NCBI GenBank assembly: GCA_003695215.1
Contig: RFIM01000079.1
Coordinates: forward strand, 1-17,109
Reading direction: 5' to 3'
Source: Chloroflexota bacterium
Lineage (GTDB): Bacteria; Chloroflexota; Anaerolineae; Aggregatilineales; UBA2796
DNA length: 17,109 nucleotides
A program made the position numbers and the translations under genes. The notes under the pieces were generated by a model. It saw only the letters and a list, made by a program, of their open reading frames with translations. It was not told the origin of the DNA and searched no databases. Below are positions 7,974-15,041 of this stretch, in pieces (position 1 is the stretch's first letter; each line of letters opens with the position of its first letter).

Positions 7974-9167
7974 TTATTCGCGGTCGATCAGACGGTGAAT
8001 AGTGCCGCCGCCGAAATCGACTAGGTAGAGTTCGCCGTCTTCATCTTCGCCGAACGAGCTGACAGGGAAACGCGCGCTCATGATCTCGGTCATCTCCCAC
8101 TCATTGGCGCGCACCTCGCGCAGCGCCCAGACTTTGGTCGAGCCGAAATCGGCGAAGAAATAGTAGCCTTGCATGCGCGGGAAGGCCTTGCCGCGATAGA
8201 CATAGCCGCCTGTGATCGAGATGCCCTGGCTGTGATCGTACTCGGCGATAGGCATTTGCAAGCCGTTCGGATTGCAGCCTGTGCGCGGCGCGAAGCAGTG
8301 CTTGCCTTCCATGATGTTCCAACCGTAGTTCAAGCCGCCTGGCGCGCCGCGCCGCTCGAGGTGCACTTCCTCATAGCGATTCTGACCGACATCCGCGATG
8401 TATTTATCGCCCGTCAGCCGATCGAAGCTGAAGCGCCACGGATTGCGCCAGCCGATTGACCAGATTTCCGCCAAGCCTTCGCGCCCATCTGCGTATGGAT
8501 TGCCTGTTGGAATGGCGTATGGATCGCCGTTATCTACATCAAGGCGCAGAATCTTGCCCAGCAGTGTGCGCTTATTCTGCCCTGCGCCCAGCGGATCGTT
8601 AGCGCTGCCGCCATCGCCCATGCCGATGTACAAGAAGCCATCAGGCCCAAAAGCGATCATGCCGCCATTGTGATTGGCGTAGGGCTGCTCAATCAGCAGG
8701 ATGCGCTTAGCGCTGTTCGGATCGGCGCGATTCGGATCGCTTGACGAGACGCTGTAGCGCTCGATCACGGTATGCCCTTGCCGATTGGTGTAGTTGACGT
8801 AGAAGTAACCGTTGCGCGCGTAGTTCGGATGAAACGCCAAGCCGAGCAAGCCTTGCTCATAGCCGCTGGCGCGCACTCTGTCGCTGATATCCAGGAAGAC
8901 CGTGCCGCGCCTGCCATTCTCCAGCAAGGCAATAGTGCCGCCTTTCTCTACCACGAAGATGCGCCCGCTGTCATCGCCGGCATGCGTCAGGAACAGCGGT
9001 AAAGTGAAGCCTTCGCCGACGCGCTCCAGCGCAGGCGAGAATGCTACGCGAGCTTGTGCGCTGACGCTTGGCGCAGGCAACGCCGCCTGAGTCAGCAGTG
9101 TGCTGAGGCCGAAAATCATACCAAGCGCTACCACAACGACTAGCCCAATGCGCTTCTTAAGGTGCAT
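7974..9167 (-). CDS. secreted PQQ-dependent sugar dehydrogenase (aldose dehydrogenase type)
   Basis: A 397-residue exported protein of the soluble glucose/sorbosone dehydrogenase family (COG2133), six-bladed beta-propellers that oxidise aldose sugars with bound pyrroloquinoline quinone. A signal peptide covers about residues 1-38 (MHLKK then a long hydrophobic core, ending near VSAQA). Q105 in YEQGLLGLAFHP, H166 in NHNGGMIAFGPDG and R241 in GWRNPWRF correspond to PQQ-site Gln, His and Arg of the family, and IGMGDGG, ADVGQNRYEEV and LNYGWNIMEG are typical blade motifs. The ATG at 9167 follows GAGAGGAAA on the minus strand; an in-frame ATG at 9197 would place that ribosome site inside the coding region. 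It converges with uvrC, leaving 9 bp. No PQQ synthesis genes are present here. Confidence 0.9.
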   Translation of the reverse strand: MHLKKRIGLVVVVALGMIFGLSTLLTQAALPAPSVSAQARVAFSPALERVGEGFTLPLFLTHAGDDSGRIFVVEKGGTIALLENGRRGTVFLDISDRVRASGYEQGLLGLAFHPNYARNGYFYVNYTNRQGHTVIERYSVSSSDPNRADPNSAKRILLIEQPYANHNGGMIAFGPDGFLYIGMGDGGSANDPLGAGQNKRTLLGKILRLDVDNGDPYAIPTGNPYADGREGLAEIWSIGWRNPWRFSFDRLTGDKYIADVGQNRYEEVHLERRGAPGGLNYGWNIMEGKHCFAPRTGCNPNGLQMPIAEYDHSQGISITGGYVYRGKAFPRMQGYYFFADFGSTKVWALREVRANEWEMTEIMSARFPVSSFGEDEDGELYLVDFGGGTIHRLIDRE

Positions 9168-9203
9168 AAGCGTCTTTCCTCTCTCGCTATCCATCAAAGG
9201 GCA

Positions 9204-9233
9204 AACTTAGCATGGCAAGCGCCGTTGCGGCAA
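9204..9233 (-). promoter_or_regulatory. weak promoter candidate for the sugar dehydrogenase gene
   Basis: On the minus strand TTGCCG (9233-9228), an 18-bp spacer, then TGC and TAAGTT (9209-9204) lie about 40 bp before the ATG. The -10 matches the consensus at only four of six positions, so this is tentative. Confidence 0.3.
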
Positions 9234-9281
9234 GCCGTTAGCTGGAGATTTCTACAAACACTCACCTAGCGCGCCAATTTT

Positions 9282-9290
9282 TGGTACAAT
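9282..9290 (+). promoter_or_regulatory. extended -10 promoter for pheT
   Basis: TGGTACAAT has the extended TG and a five-of-six -10 hexamer (9285-9290). No -35 match is found 16-18 bp upstream. A start near 9297 gives a leader of about 50 nt ending with AGGAGA at 9330-9335 before the ATG at 9347. The leader is too short for a T-box or attenuator, and I see no hairpin of that kind. Confidence 0.6.
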
Positions 9291-9346
9291 CTGACGCATC
9301 AAACGCAACACATGCCATTTTCCCGCAATAGGAGACTGCTCTAGCT

Positions 9347-11929
9347 ATGCGCGTGCCGCTCTCTTGGCTCAAGGAGTACGTGCCGATCACGATCAGCGCC
9401 GAAGAATTAGCCGAGCGCCTGACTTTAGCGGGCCTAGAAGTCAAGGCGATCGAGTACATCGGCGTGCCACAAGGTCAGGCGCCGATGGGCATCAACGTGC
9501 CGCCATCCGATCATCTAGTCTGGGCGTCGGATAAAATCGTGCTGGGCGCCGTGCGCGAAGTCAGGCCGCATCCGAATGCCGACCGACTGGTGTTGGCGAT
9601 GGTGGATTACGGCGTCGGGACGCTCGAACAGGTGGTCACAGGTGCGCCGAACCTGTATCCGTACGCAGGGCAGGGCGAATTGAAGCCGCCACTGTATGTG
9701 GCCCTGGCGCTAGAAGGCGCTGAGGTCTATGACGGCCACGCCGAAGGGCGTCAGCGCATGGTTTTGAAAGAGAAGGTGCTGCGCGGCATTCCGAATCGGG
9801 CTATGGTTTGTAGTGCGAAGGAACTGGGCTTGGGCGAGGATCATGAAGGCATCTTGATCCTCGATGACGTCTCAGCGCCGCTCGGCACGCCTTTAGTGGA
9901 TATTTTGGGCGATGTGATCTTCGAGATCGACCTGACGCCGAACATGGCGCGCGCCTACGGCATTCTGGGCGTGGCGCGTGAAGTCGCTGCGCTCACAGGG
10001 CAGACGCTGCGCGAGCCTTCCTACGCCTATCAGGGCACAGACGAGCCGAGCGAGCAATTCTTCAGCGTTGAGATTCAAGATAGCCTGCTCAATCCGCGTT
10101 TTTGCGCCATTTTGATACGCGATGTGCAGATCGCGCCTTCGCCAAGCTGGCTGCGGCGCCGCTTGGAAGCTGTTGGCGTGCGCAGCATCAACAACATCGT
10201 GGATGTGACCAACTACGTCATGTTCGAACTCGGCCAGCCGATGCATGCCTTCGATTATGACGTGCTGTTGCGGCGCTCAGGCGGCAAGCCGCCGCGCATC
10301 CTCACACGACGTGCCAGGCCAGGCGAGGTGCTGGAGACGCTTGATGGCGTCAAGCGCGTCCTGGACGATCAGACCGTCTTAGTGTGCGATAGTGAAGGTC
10401 CGCTAGGCTTGGGCGGAATCATGGGTGGCGCTGAGAGCGAGATTCAGCCGACGACGCGCAACGTGCTGCTGGAAGTGGCCAGCTGGAACTACATCAACAT
10501 TCGGCGCACCATGAGCGTGCAGAAGATGAGCAGCGAGGCAGGCGTGCGCTTCTCGCGTGGCGTGCATCCTGAGCAAGCACGGCGCGCTATTGGGCGTGGC
10601 GCCGAGCTGATGCGCCTGCTAGGCGGCGCGCAAGCGCGCATCACGCGGAACGTGATCGATATCTATCCGAAGCCTGTGCCGCCAATTGTGATCGATCTGC
10701 CCTTGCGCGAAGTGCAGCGCCTGATTGGCGTCGCATTGGACGCTCAGACGGTCAGCGGCATCCTGACGCGCCTGCAATTCGGCGTTGAGCCGATAGGCGA
10801 TCTTCTGCGCGTGAGCGTGCCCGATCATCGCGTCGATATCGGCACAGGGCAGATCGGAATCGCCGATCTATGCGAAGAAATTGCGCGCATCTACGGCTAC
10901 GATCGCATCCCTGATACGCTGATCGAAGATGCGCTGCCCGAGCAAGCGGCCGATGAAGCGCTGTTGCGCGAAGAGCGCAGCCGCGACATTCTGGCGCAGC
11001 TCGGCCTGCGCGAGGTGATCAACTATCGCCTGACGACGCCTGAAGCTGAAGCGCGCTTGATCGCGCCGAACATGCCTGCGCTCGATGGCGCCGATGCGTT
11101 CGATTACGTGCGTTTGGCGAATCCAATCAGCGCTGAGCGCACGGTCATGCGCCAGACTTTGCTGAACGGCTTGTTGGTGAACGTGGCTGAGAACTTGCGG
11201 CACAGCACGCACTTGCGGCTATTCGAGATCGGCAGCGTCTTTTTGCAGCGCGCCGATTCGGCCTTGCCTGATGAGCCGCGCCGACTGGCGATCGCCTTGT
11301 GCGGCACCCGCGAACTTTCCTCCTGGCAACGCGGCGAAGTGACGCCGAAAAATGCGCCGCTGATGGATTTCTACGACCTGAAGGGCATTCTCGAAGCGCT
11401 TTGCCAGAGCTTGCGCCTGCGCGGTGGCGCCAAGGCACTCACCTTCAAGGCAGAAGCGCATCCGACGTACTTCCCAGGGCGCTGTGCGGCGCTCTACCTG
11501 CGCGAAGAACGGATCGGCTTCATGGGCGAGGTGCATCCACTAGTGCGCGAGCGCTATGAGATCAACTTGCCTGTCATCGCTTGTGAGCTGGACTTCGAGG
11601 CGCTCACGGCTGAGATTCCGCTCATTGATCGCATTCAGCCCTTGCCGACCACGCCGCCTGTCTATGAAGATATCGCGCTAGTGGTGGACGAATCGGTCAC
11701 GGCGGCTGCGCTAGAGTCGGTCATTCGCGAGGCAGGCGGTGCCTTACTGCGCGAGGTGCGCCTGTTCGACGTCTATCGCGGCGCGCCGCTGGCCGAAGGC
11801 AAGAAGAGCTTGGCTTACGCGCTGACCTATCAGGCCGATCGTACGCTGACCGATAAGGAAGTGGCAGCTGTGCGGGCGAGGATCATCAAGGCGGCTGAGA
11901 AACAGCTGAATGCGGTTTTGCGCGCCTGA
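9347..11929 (+). CDS. pheT: phenylalanine--tRNA ligase beta subunit
   Basis: The 860-residue beta subunit of phenylalanyl-tRNA synthetase, which with the alpha subunit (PheS) charges tRNA-Phe in an alpha2-beta2 complex. Features in order: the family N-terminus MRVPLSWLKEYVP, the EMAP-like tRNA-binding domain (about 45-190, with HPNADRL and CSAKELGLGEDH), the B3/B4 editing domain (about 215-395), B5 (about 415-490), the catalytic-like core (about 500-690) and the C-terminal ferredoxin-fold anticodon-binding domain (about 765-858). It is somewhat longer than the usual 800 residues, mainly through an extra stretch around residues 40-65. The ATG has AGGAGA 11 nt upstream. PheS is not adjacent: the gene upstream is on the other strand, and a terminator hairpin follows directly. 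Confidence 0.97.
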   Translation: MRVPLSWLKEYVPITISAEELAERLTLAGLEVKAIEYIGVPQGQAPMGINVPPSDHLVWASDKIVLGAVREVRPHPNADRLVLAMVDYGVGTLEQVVTGAPNLYPYAGQGELKPPLYVALALEGAEVYDGHAEGRQRMVLKEKVLRGIPNRAMVCSAKELGLGEDHEGILILDDVSAPLGTPLVDILGDVIFEIDLTPNMARAYGILGVAREVAALTGQTLREPSYAYQGTDEPSEQFFSVEIQDSLLNPRFCAILIRDVQIAPSPSWLRRRLEAVGVRSINNIVDVTNYVMFELGQPMHAFDYDVLLRRSGGKPPRILTRRARPGEVLETLDGVKRVLDDQTVLVCDSEGPLGLGGIMGGAESEIQPTTRNVLLEVASWNYINIRRTMSVQKMSSEAGVRFSRGVHPEQARRAIGRGAELMRLLGGAQARITRNVIDIYPKPVPPIVIDLPLREVQRLIGVALDAQTVSGILTRLQFGVEPIGDLLRVSVPDHRVDIGTGQIGIADLCEEIARIYGYDRIPDTLIEDALPEQAADEALLREERSRDILAQLGLREVINYRLTTPEAEARLIAPNMPALDGADAFDYVRLANPISAERTVMRQTLLNGLLVNVAENLRHSTHLRLFEIGSVFLQRADSALPDEPRRLAIALCGTRELSSWQRGEVTPKNAPLMDFYDLKGILEALCQSLRLRGGAKALTFKAEAHPTYFPGRCAALYLREERIGFMGEVHPLVRERYEINLPVIACELDFEALTAEIPLIDRIQPLPTTPPVYEDIALVVDESVTAAALESVIREAGGALLREVRLFDVYRGAPLAEGKKSLAYALTYQADRTLTDKEVAAVRARIIKAAEKQLNAVLRA

Positions 11930-11940
11930 TGATAACACAA

Positions 11941-11966
11941 GGTGCCTGCTCAACTGAGCAGGCACC
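11941..11966. terminator. perfect 11-bp hairpin between pheT and tRNA-Glu
   Basis: GGTGCCTGCTC (11941-11951), loop AACT, GAGCAGGCACC (11956-11966). It lies 11 bp after the pheT stop and 6 bp beyond the 3' end of the convergent tRNA. No run of T follows on the plus strand; on the minus strand the sequence continues TTGTGTT. It probably ends transcription from both sides. Confidence 0.75.
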
Positions 11967-11972
11967 TGCGGA

Positions 11973-12045
11973 TGCCCCATAGGGGACTCGAACCCCTGTT
12001 TCAGCCTTGAGAGGGCCGCGTCCTGGGCCGCTAGACGAATGGGGC
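11973..12045 (-). tRNA. tRNA-Glu, anticodon CUC
   Basis: The minus strand folds into a 73-nt cloverleaf: acceptor GCCCCAT/ATGGGGC with all seven pairs, D-arm GTCT with a loop containing AGCGGCCC, anticodon stem CGGCC/GGCTG (one G-U pair) with loop CTCTCAA, and T-arm AGGGG/CCCCT with loop TTCGAGT. The anticodon CTC (12011-12009) reads GAG glutamate codons. The discriminator base is A and CCA is not encoded, so it must be added afterwards. It has its own promoter at 12063-12091. Confidence 0.96.
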
Positions 12046-12062
12046 GCTTCGGATCGAATACG

Positions 12063-12091
12063 ATTGTAGCAGGCTGTGGCGCGTAAGTCAA
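12063..12091 (-). promoter_or_regulatory. sigma-70-type promoter of tRNA-Glu
   Basis: On the minus strand TTGACT (12091-12086), a 17-bp spacer ending in TGC, and TACAAT (12068-12063) form a nearly consensus promoter with an extended -10. The tRNA begins 17 bp after the hexamer, so the precursor has a leader of about 10 nt. It is the best -35/-10 pair in the window. Confidence 0.85.
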
Positions 12092-12130
12092 CAGCCAACC
12101 TTGAGATCGGCAAAAAAGTGGGGAAATCGC

Positions 12131-12955
12131 ATGTCTGAGATCATCGTGGTCAAGGTAGGTGGTGGCGCAGGCGTGGACGTGGACTCCGTTTGCGCGGATT
12201 TGGCTGTGTTGGCGCACACTGGCAAGCGCTTGGTGCTTGTTCACGGCACCTCAGCGGCTGTAGATCGGCTGAGCGAGCGCGTTGGCGTGCCGCGCCGCAC
12301 TTTGCAATCGCCTAGCGGTCATGTCAGCCGCTATACCGATCCTGAGACGCTCGAGCTCTACGTTATGGCGGCCAATGGGCAGGTGAACACGACCCTGACA
12401 GCGAAGCTACAAGCACTTGGCGTGAACGCGCTCGGCTTGAGCGGTGTAGATGGACGCCTGATGGCGGCGCAACGCAAAGATGCCGTGCGCGTCATCGATC
12501 CGAGCAACGGGCGCCAGCGCATCGTGCGCGATGACTTCACGGGCAAAATTGAGCGGATCAACGCTGAGCTGCTGCAGCTGCTGCTGGCGAACGGCTACCT
12601 ACCTGTGATCGCACCTTTGGCGATCAGCCAAGCCTGCGAGCCGCTCAACGTCGATGGCGACCGCGCCGCAGCCATGATCGCCACAGCGCTCAGAGCTGAG
12701 ACTCTGGTCATCCTGACTAATGTGCCAGGCCTCTTGGCGCGCTTCCCTGATGAGAGCAGCCTGGTGCGGCATGTGCCACGGGCGCATCTGGAGCGCGCCC
12801 TTGAGCTAGCGGGCGGGCGCATGAAGAAGAAAATTTTAGCAGCCCAAGAAGCGCTTGAAGGCGGCGTGCAGCGCATCCTGCTAGCTGATTCGCGTCGTCC
12901 ACAGCCGCTTCAGACGGCTCTAGCAGGCGAAGGGACGGCGATCACACATGACTGA
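12131..12955 (+). CDS. lysZ: [LysW]-aminoadipate/glutamate kinase
   Basis: A 274-residue amino-acid kinase that phosphorylates alpha-aminoadipate (or glutamate) attached to the carrier protein LysW, in the alpha-aminoadipate route to lysine. Visible are VVKVGGGAG (6-14), the SGHVSRYTDPETLE block (62-75) typical of LysZ rather than ArgB, GLSGVDGRL (102-110), LNVDGDRAA (172-180), LTNVPGLLARFPDE (195-208) and GGRMKKK (228-234). The position usually HGGG or HGGS, where the second glycine helps hold the phosphate, reads HGTS (38-41). The ATG at 12131 matches the family start; the frame extends to 12101 without a reason to use it. It overlaps lysJ by 8 bp. LysW, LysX and LysY are not in the window. 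An N-acetylglutamate kinase is the less likely alternative. Confidence 0.9.
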   Translation: MSEIIVVKVGGGAGVDVDSVCADLAVLAHTGKRLVLVHGTSAAVDRLSERVGVPRRTLQSPSGHVSRYTDPETLELYVMAANGQVNTTLTAKLQALGVNALGLSGVDGRLMAAQRKDAVRVIDPSNGRQRIVRDDFTGKIERINAELLQLLLANGYLPVIAPLAISQACEPLNVDGDRAAAMIATALRAETLVILTNVPGLLARFPDESSLVRHVPRAHLERALELAGGRMKKKILAAQEALEGGVQRILLADSRRPQPLQTALAGEGTAITHD

Positions 12956-14147
12956 AGTGCTGAGCCATGTGGATTACATGGCGCTTGAGGAAGCGCACAG
13001 CAGCGGCGTCTATGCCAAGCGCGCCTTGACCGTTGTGCGCGGCGAAGGCGCCTATCTCTGGGACGCTGATGGCAGGCGCTACATTGATTGTGTTGGCGGC
13101 CAGGGCGCTGCGAACGTCGGCCACGCGCATCCGAAAGTGGTGGCGGCGATTCAAGCGCAGGCGCGCGTGCTGATCAGCTGCCCTGAGCTGTTCTACAACG
13201 ATCAGCGCGCGCTGTTGTTGCAGAAGCTCACGCAGTTGGCGGGCATGCCGCGCGCTTTCTTGTGTAACAGCGGCGCTGAGGCCGTTGAGGCAGCGCTCAA
13301 ATTCGCCAAATTCGCCACAGGGCGTACGCACATCGTGGCAGCGATGCGCGGCTTCCATGGGCGGACGATGGGCGCGCTTTCGGCCACGTGGGAGCCAAAA
13401 TACCGCGAGCCTTTCGCGCCGCTCGTGCCGAATTACACCCACGTGCCTTTCAACGATCTGGCAGCGGCTGCAGCGGCGATCTCCGAACAGACTGCGGCAG
13501 TCATAGTCGAGGTAGTCCAAGGTGAAGGCGGCGTGCGCCCTGCCAGTGGCGACTATCTGCGCGGCTTACAGGCACTCTGCCACGAACGTGGCGCGCTGTT
13601 CATCATCGATGAAGTGCAGACAGGCTTCGGGCGCACAGGGCGTATGTTCGCGCATCAACACTACGATCTCTCGCCCGACTTAATGCCTGTGGCTAAGTCC
13701 ATTGCAGGCGGGCTGCCGTTCGGCGCCTGCCTGATCGGCGAGCGCGTCGGCCAATTACAGCCTGCCATTCACGGCACGACCTTCGGCGGCAATCCGTTGG
13801 GCTGCGCCGCCGCGCGTGCAGCTATAGACGTGCTGATTGAGGAGAATTTGCCTGCGCGCGCTGCTGCGCTCGGCGATTTCCTGATGGCGCGCTTGGGCGA
13901 CCTGCCACAACGCTTCCGCGCGCACGTGCGTGAGGTGCGCGGACTTGGCTTGCTTTTCGGCATCGAGCTGCGCGGCAAAGTTGCGCCTGTGCTGAAGGCG
14001 CTGCAGAGCAAGGGCATCCTAGCGCTGCCCGCAGGCCTGACTGTCCTGCGTTTGTTGCCGCCGCTGGTTATCTCACAAGCCGATCTGGAGCAAGTGGCGC
14101 AAGCGATCGAGGCAGTCTTGGACGAGCTGAGCGCTGATGAGGCCTAA
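12948..14147 (+). CDS. lysJ: [LysW]-lysine/ornithine aminotransferase
   Basis: A 399-residue class III aminotransferase using pyridoxal phosphate. In the LysW pathway it converts the LysW-bound semialdehyde into LysW-lysine; relatives do the same for ornithine. Key elements are NSGAEAVEAALKFAK (107-121), the ring-stacking FHGRTMGALS (136-145), EVVQGEGG (188-195), the PLP-nitrogen aspartate D221 in IIDEVQTGFGRTG and the Schiff-base lysine K250 in VAKSIAGGLPFG; TTFGGNPLGCAAA follows. The length is that of ArgD/LysJ proteins. The assignment as LysJ rather than ArgD rests on the overlap with lysZ, which indicates translational coupling. It may serve both lysine and arginine synthesis. Hairpins follow the stop. 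Confidence 0.9.
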   Translation: MTEVLSHVDYMALEEAHSSGVYAKRALTVVRGEGAYLWDADGRRYIDCVGGQGAANVGHAHPKVVAAIQAQARVLISCPELFYNDQRALLLQKLTQLAGMPRAFLCNSGAEAVEAALKFAKFATGRTHIVAAMRGFHGRTMGALSATWEPKYREPFAPLVPNYTHVPFNDLAAAAAAISEQTAAVIVEVVQGEGGVRPASGDYLRGLQALCHERGALFIIDEVQTGFGRTGRMFAHQHYDLSPDLMPVAKSIAGGLPFGACLIGERVGQLQPAIHGTTFGGNPLGCAAARAAIDVLIEENLPARAAALGDFLMARLGDLPQRFRAHVREVRGLGLLFGIELRGKVAPVLKALQSKGILALPAGLTVLRLLPPLVISQADLEQVAQAIEAVLDELSADEA

Positions 14148-14156
14148 GTAGTCTGC

Positions 14157-14190
14157 ATAGGCTGCAGCGCTTTGGCAGGCTGCGGCCTAT
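14157..14190. terminator. long hairpin between lysJ and the convergent secreted-protein gene
   Basis: ATAGGCTGCAGC (14157-14168) pairs with GCTGCGGCCTAT (14179-14190) over 12 bp with one G-U pair and a 10-nt loop. There is no T-run after it. It lies 10 bp after the lysJ stop and 47 bp beyond the end of the opposing gene, so it may end transcription in both directions. Confidence 0.55.
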
Positions 14191-14195
14191 CTCAG

Positions 14196-14229
14196 CGATC
14201 CTTCGCGGATCGTGAGCGGCTCAGCTCAC
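14196..14229. repeat. two small inverted repeats after the long hairpin
   Basis: CGATCC/GGATCG (14196-14201 and 14207-14212, 5-nt loop) is followed at once by GTGAGC/GCTCAC (14212-14217 and 14224-14229, 6-nt loop); they share base 14212. Together with the hairpin at 14157-14190 they form three stem-loops in a row in an 89-bp gap between convergent genes. Confidence 0.45.
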
Positions 14230-14236
14230 CTGATAA

Positions 14237-14935
14237 TCACTGCAAGCTCCAAGCAAAGATGTTGCTGTAGCGGCACTCAGTGTTGCTCAAATTGCCTTCT
14301 TCGTTGAAGAGCATCGTGGCGAAGCGCCCGCGCACTGAGCGCGCCGTGGTCTTGCGCGTGATCTCGACGCCGTTCAGGAAAAGTATCAGCTCATTGCCAT
14401 TGGCGACCAGTGTCACAAAGTGCAGCTGTGTTGCATCTAGCTGATAAGTAGTCGCATCGATACCTTCTAGATCGTCAATGACTTGATTGAACTCGACGAT
14501 GTTCTCGCCACGATCTCTCTGAATCAAGATGACGCGCCGATCTCTGGTCAGCATCACGTAGCTGAAGTCATCATCGCCAATGATGCGGAACGCCATGCCA
14601 CAACCATTGGTCTCGCTTGGCAATTCAGCGGCGCGCATCTCAAAATGCAGCACGAAATCGCGCAGCGCAGTGCCGCGCCCAATGGGAAAATACCAGAATC
14701 CTTGATTGCGGACGTTGATCACAGCGCGCGGCAAAGTCAATTGCTGCGAGCCACCGACAGGAATTAGATTCTCAGCGCGCAGCTGACGGATCAGGTCAAG
14801 CGCTCTCATGCGCGGCGCGATGTTCAATCTGATGCGCTCTCGATTACCTTGCGCCTGAACGCTGCTCGCTGCAGCGCCCAACGCAATCACAACCAAGGCC
14901 AGAATCAACAGTCTGCGTAAGGCTTTATGTAACAT
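14237..14935 (-). CDS. secreted protein with a jelly-roll (concanavalin-like) domain
   Basis: A 232-residue exported protein of unknown function. The signal peptide spans residues 1-29 (MLHKALRR, hydrophobic core, SSVQAQ). After a linker, residues about 75-232 look like a beta-sandwich of the LamG/DUF1080 kind: FVLHFEMR (94-101), GCGMAFRI (111-118), DDFSYVMLTRDRRVILIQ (122-139), VTLVANGNELILFLNGVEI (174-192) and the closing CRYSNIFAW (221-229). C112 and C221 may form a disulfide. Such domains often bind sugars, but no catalytic site is visible. The frame is open upstream to 15151; the ATG at 14935 is chosen because AAAGGA precedes it, a signal peptide begins there and a promoter lies at 14976-15003. 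It follows the TPR gene on the same strand after 106 bp. Confidence 0.78.
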   Translation of the reverse strand: MLHKALRRLLILALVVIALGAAASSVQAQGNRERIRLNIAPRMRALDLIRQLRAENLIPVGGSQQLTLPRAVINVRNQGFWYFPIGRGTALRDFVLHFEMRAAELPSETNGCGMAFRIIGDDDFSYVMLTRDRRVILIQRDRGENIVEFNQVIDDLEGIDATTYQLDATQLHFVTLVANGNELILFLNGVEITRKTTARSVRGRFATMLFNEEGNLSNTECRYSNIFAWSLQ

Positions 14936-14975
14936 GAGCTTGTCCTTTCGGGAAAGTCTCGCCTTCTGCTTGCCA

Positions 14976-15003
14976 ATTGTACGGAATGCGCAGCGCTCTG
15001 CAA
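14976..15003 (-). promoter_or_regulatory. promoter of the secreted jelly-roll protein gene
   Basis: On the minus strand TTGCAG (15003-14998), a 16-bp spacer and TACAAT (14981-14976) lie 40 bp before the ATG. Both hexamers match the consensus well (four and five of six). It makes this gene independent of the TPR gene upstream. Confidence 0.55.
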
Positions 15004-15041
15004 GCGCTGTGGCGCCTGAAGCGTAAAAAACTTGTAAAATT

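Noticed and set aside
9214..9235. GGCAAGC direct repeat with a GCCG/CGGC stem as an operator between the sugar dehydrogenase gene and pheT
   Set aside because: Short, GC-rich words of this kind occur by chance in this composition, and it overlaps only a weak promoter.
11973..12955. Functional link between tRNA-Glu and lysZ because LysW carries its substrate on a C-terminal glutamate
   Set aside because: The two are divergent with separate signals; adjacency alone is no evidence.
12131..12955. ArgB (N-acetylglutamate kinase) call
   Set aside because: The SGHVSRYTDPETLE block and overlap with a LysJ-type aminotransferase fit LysZ better.
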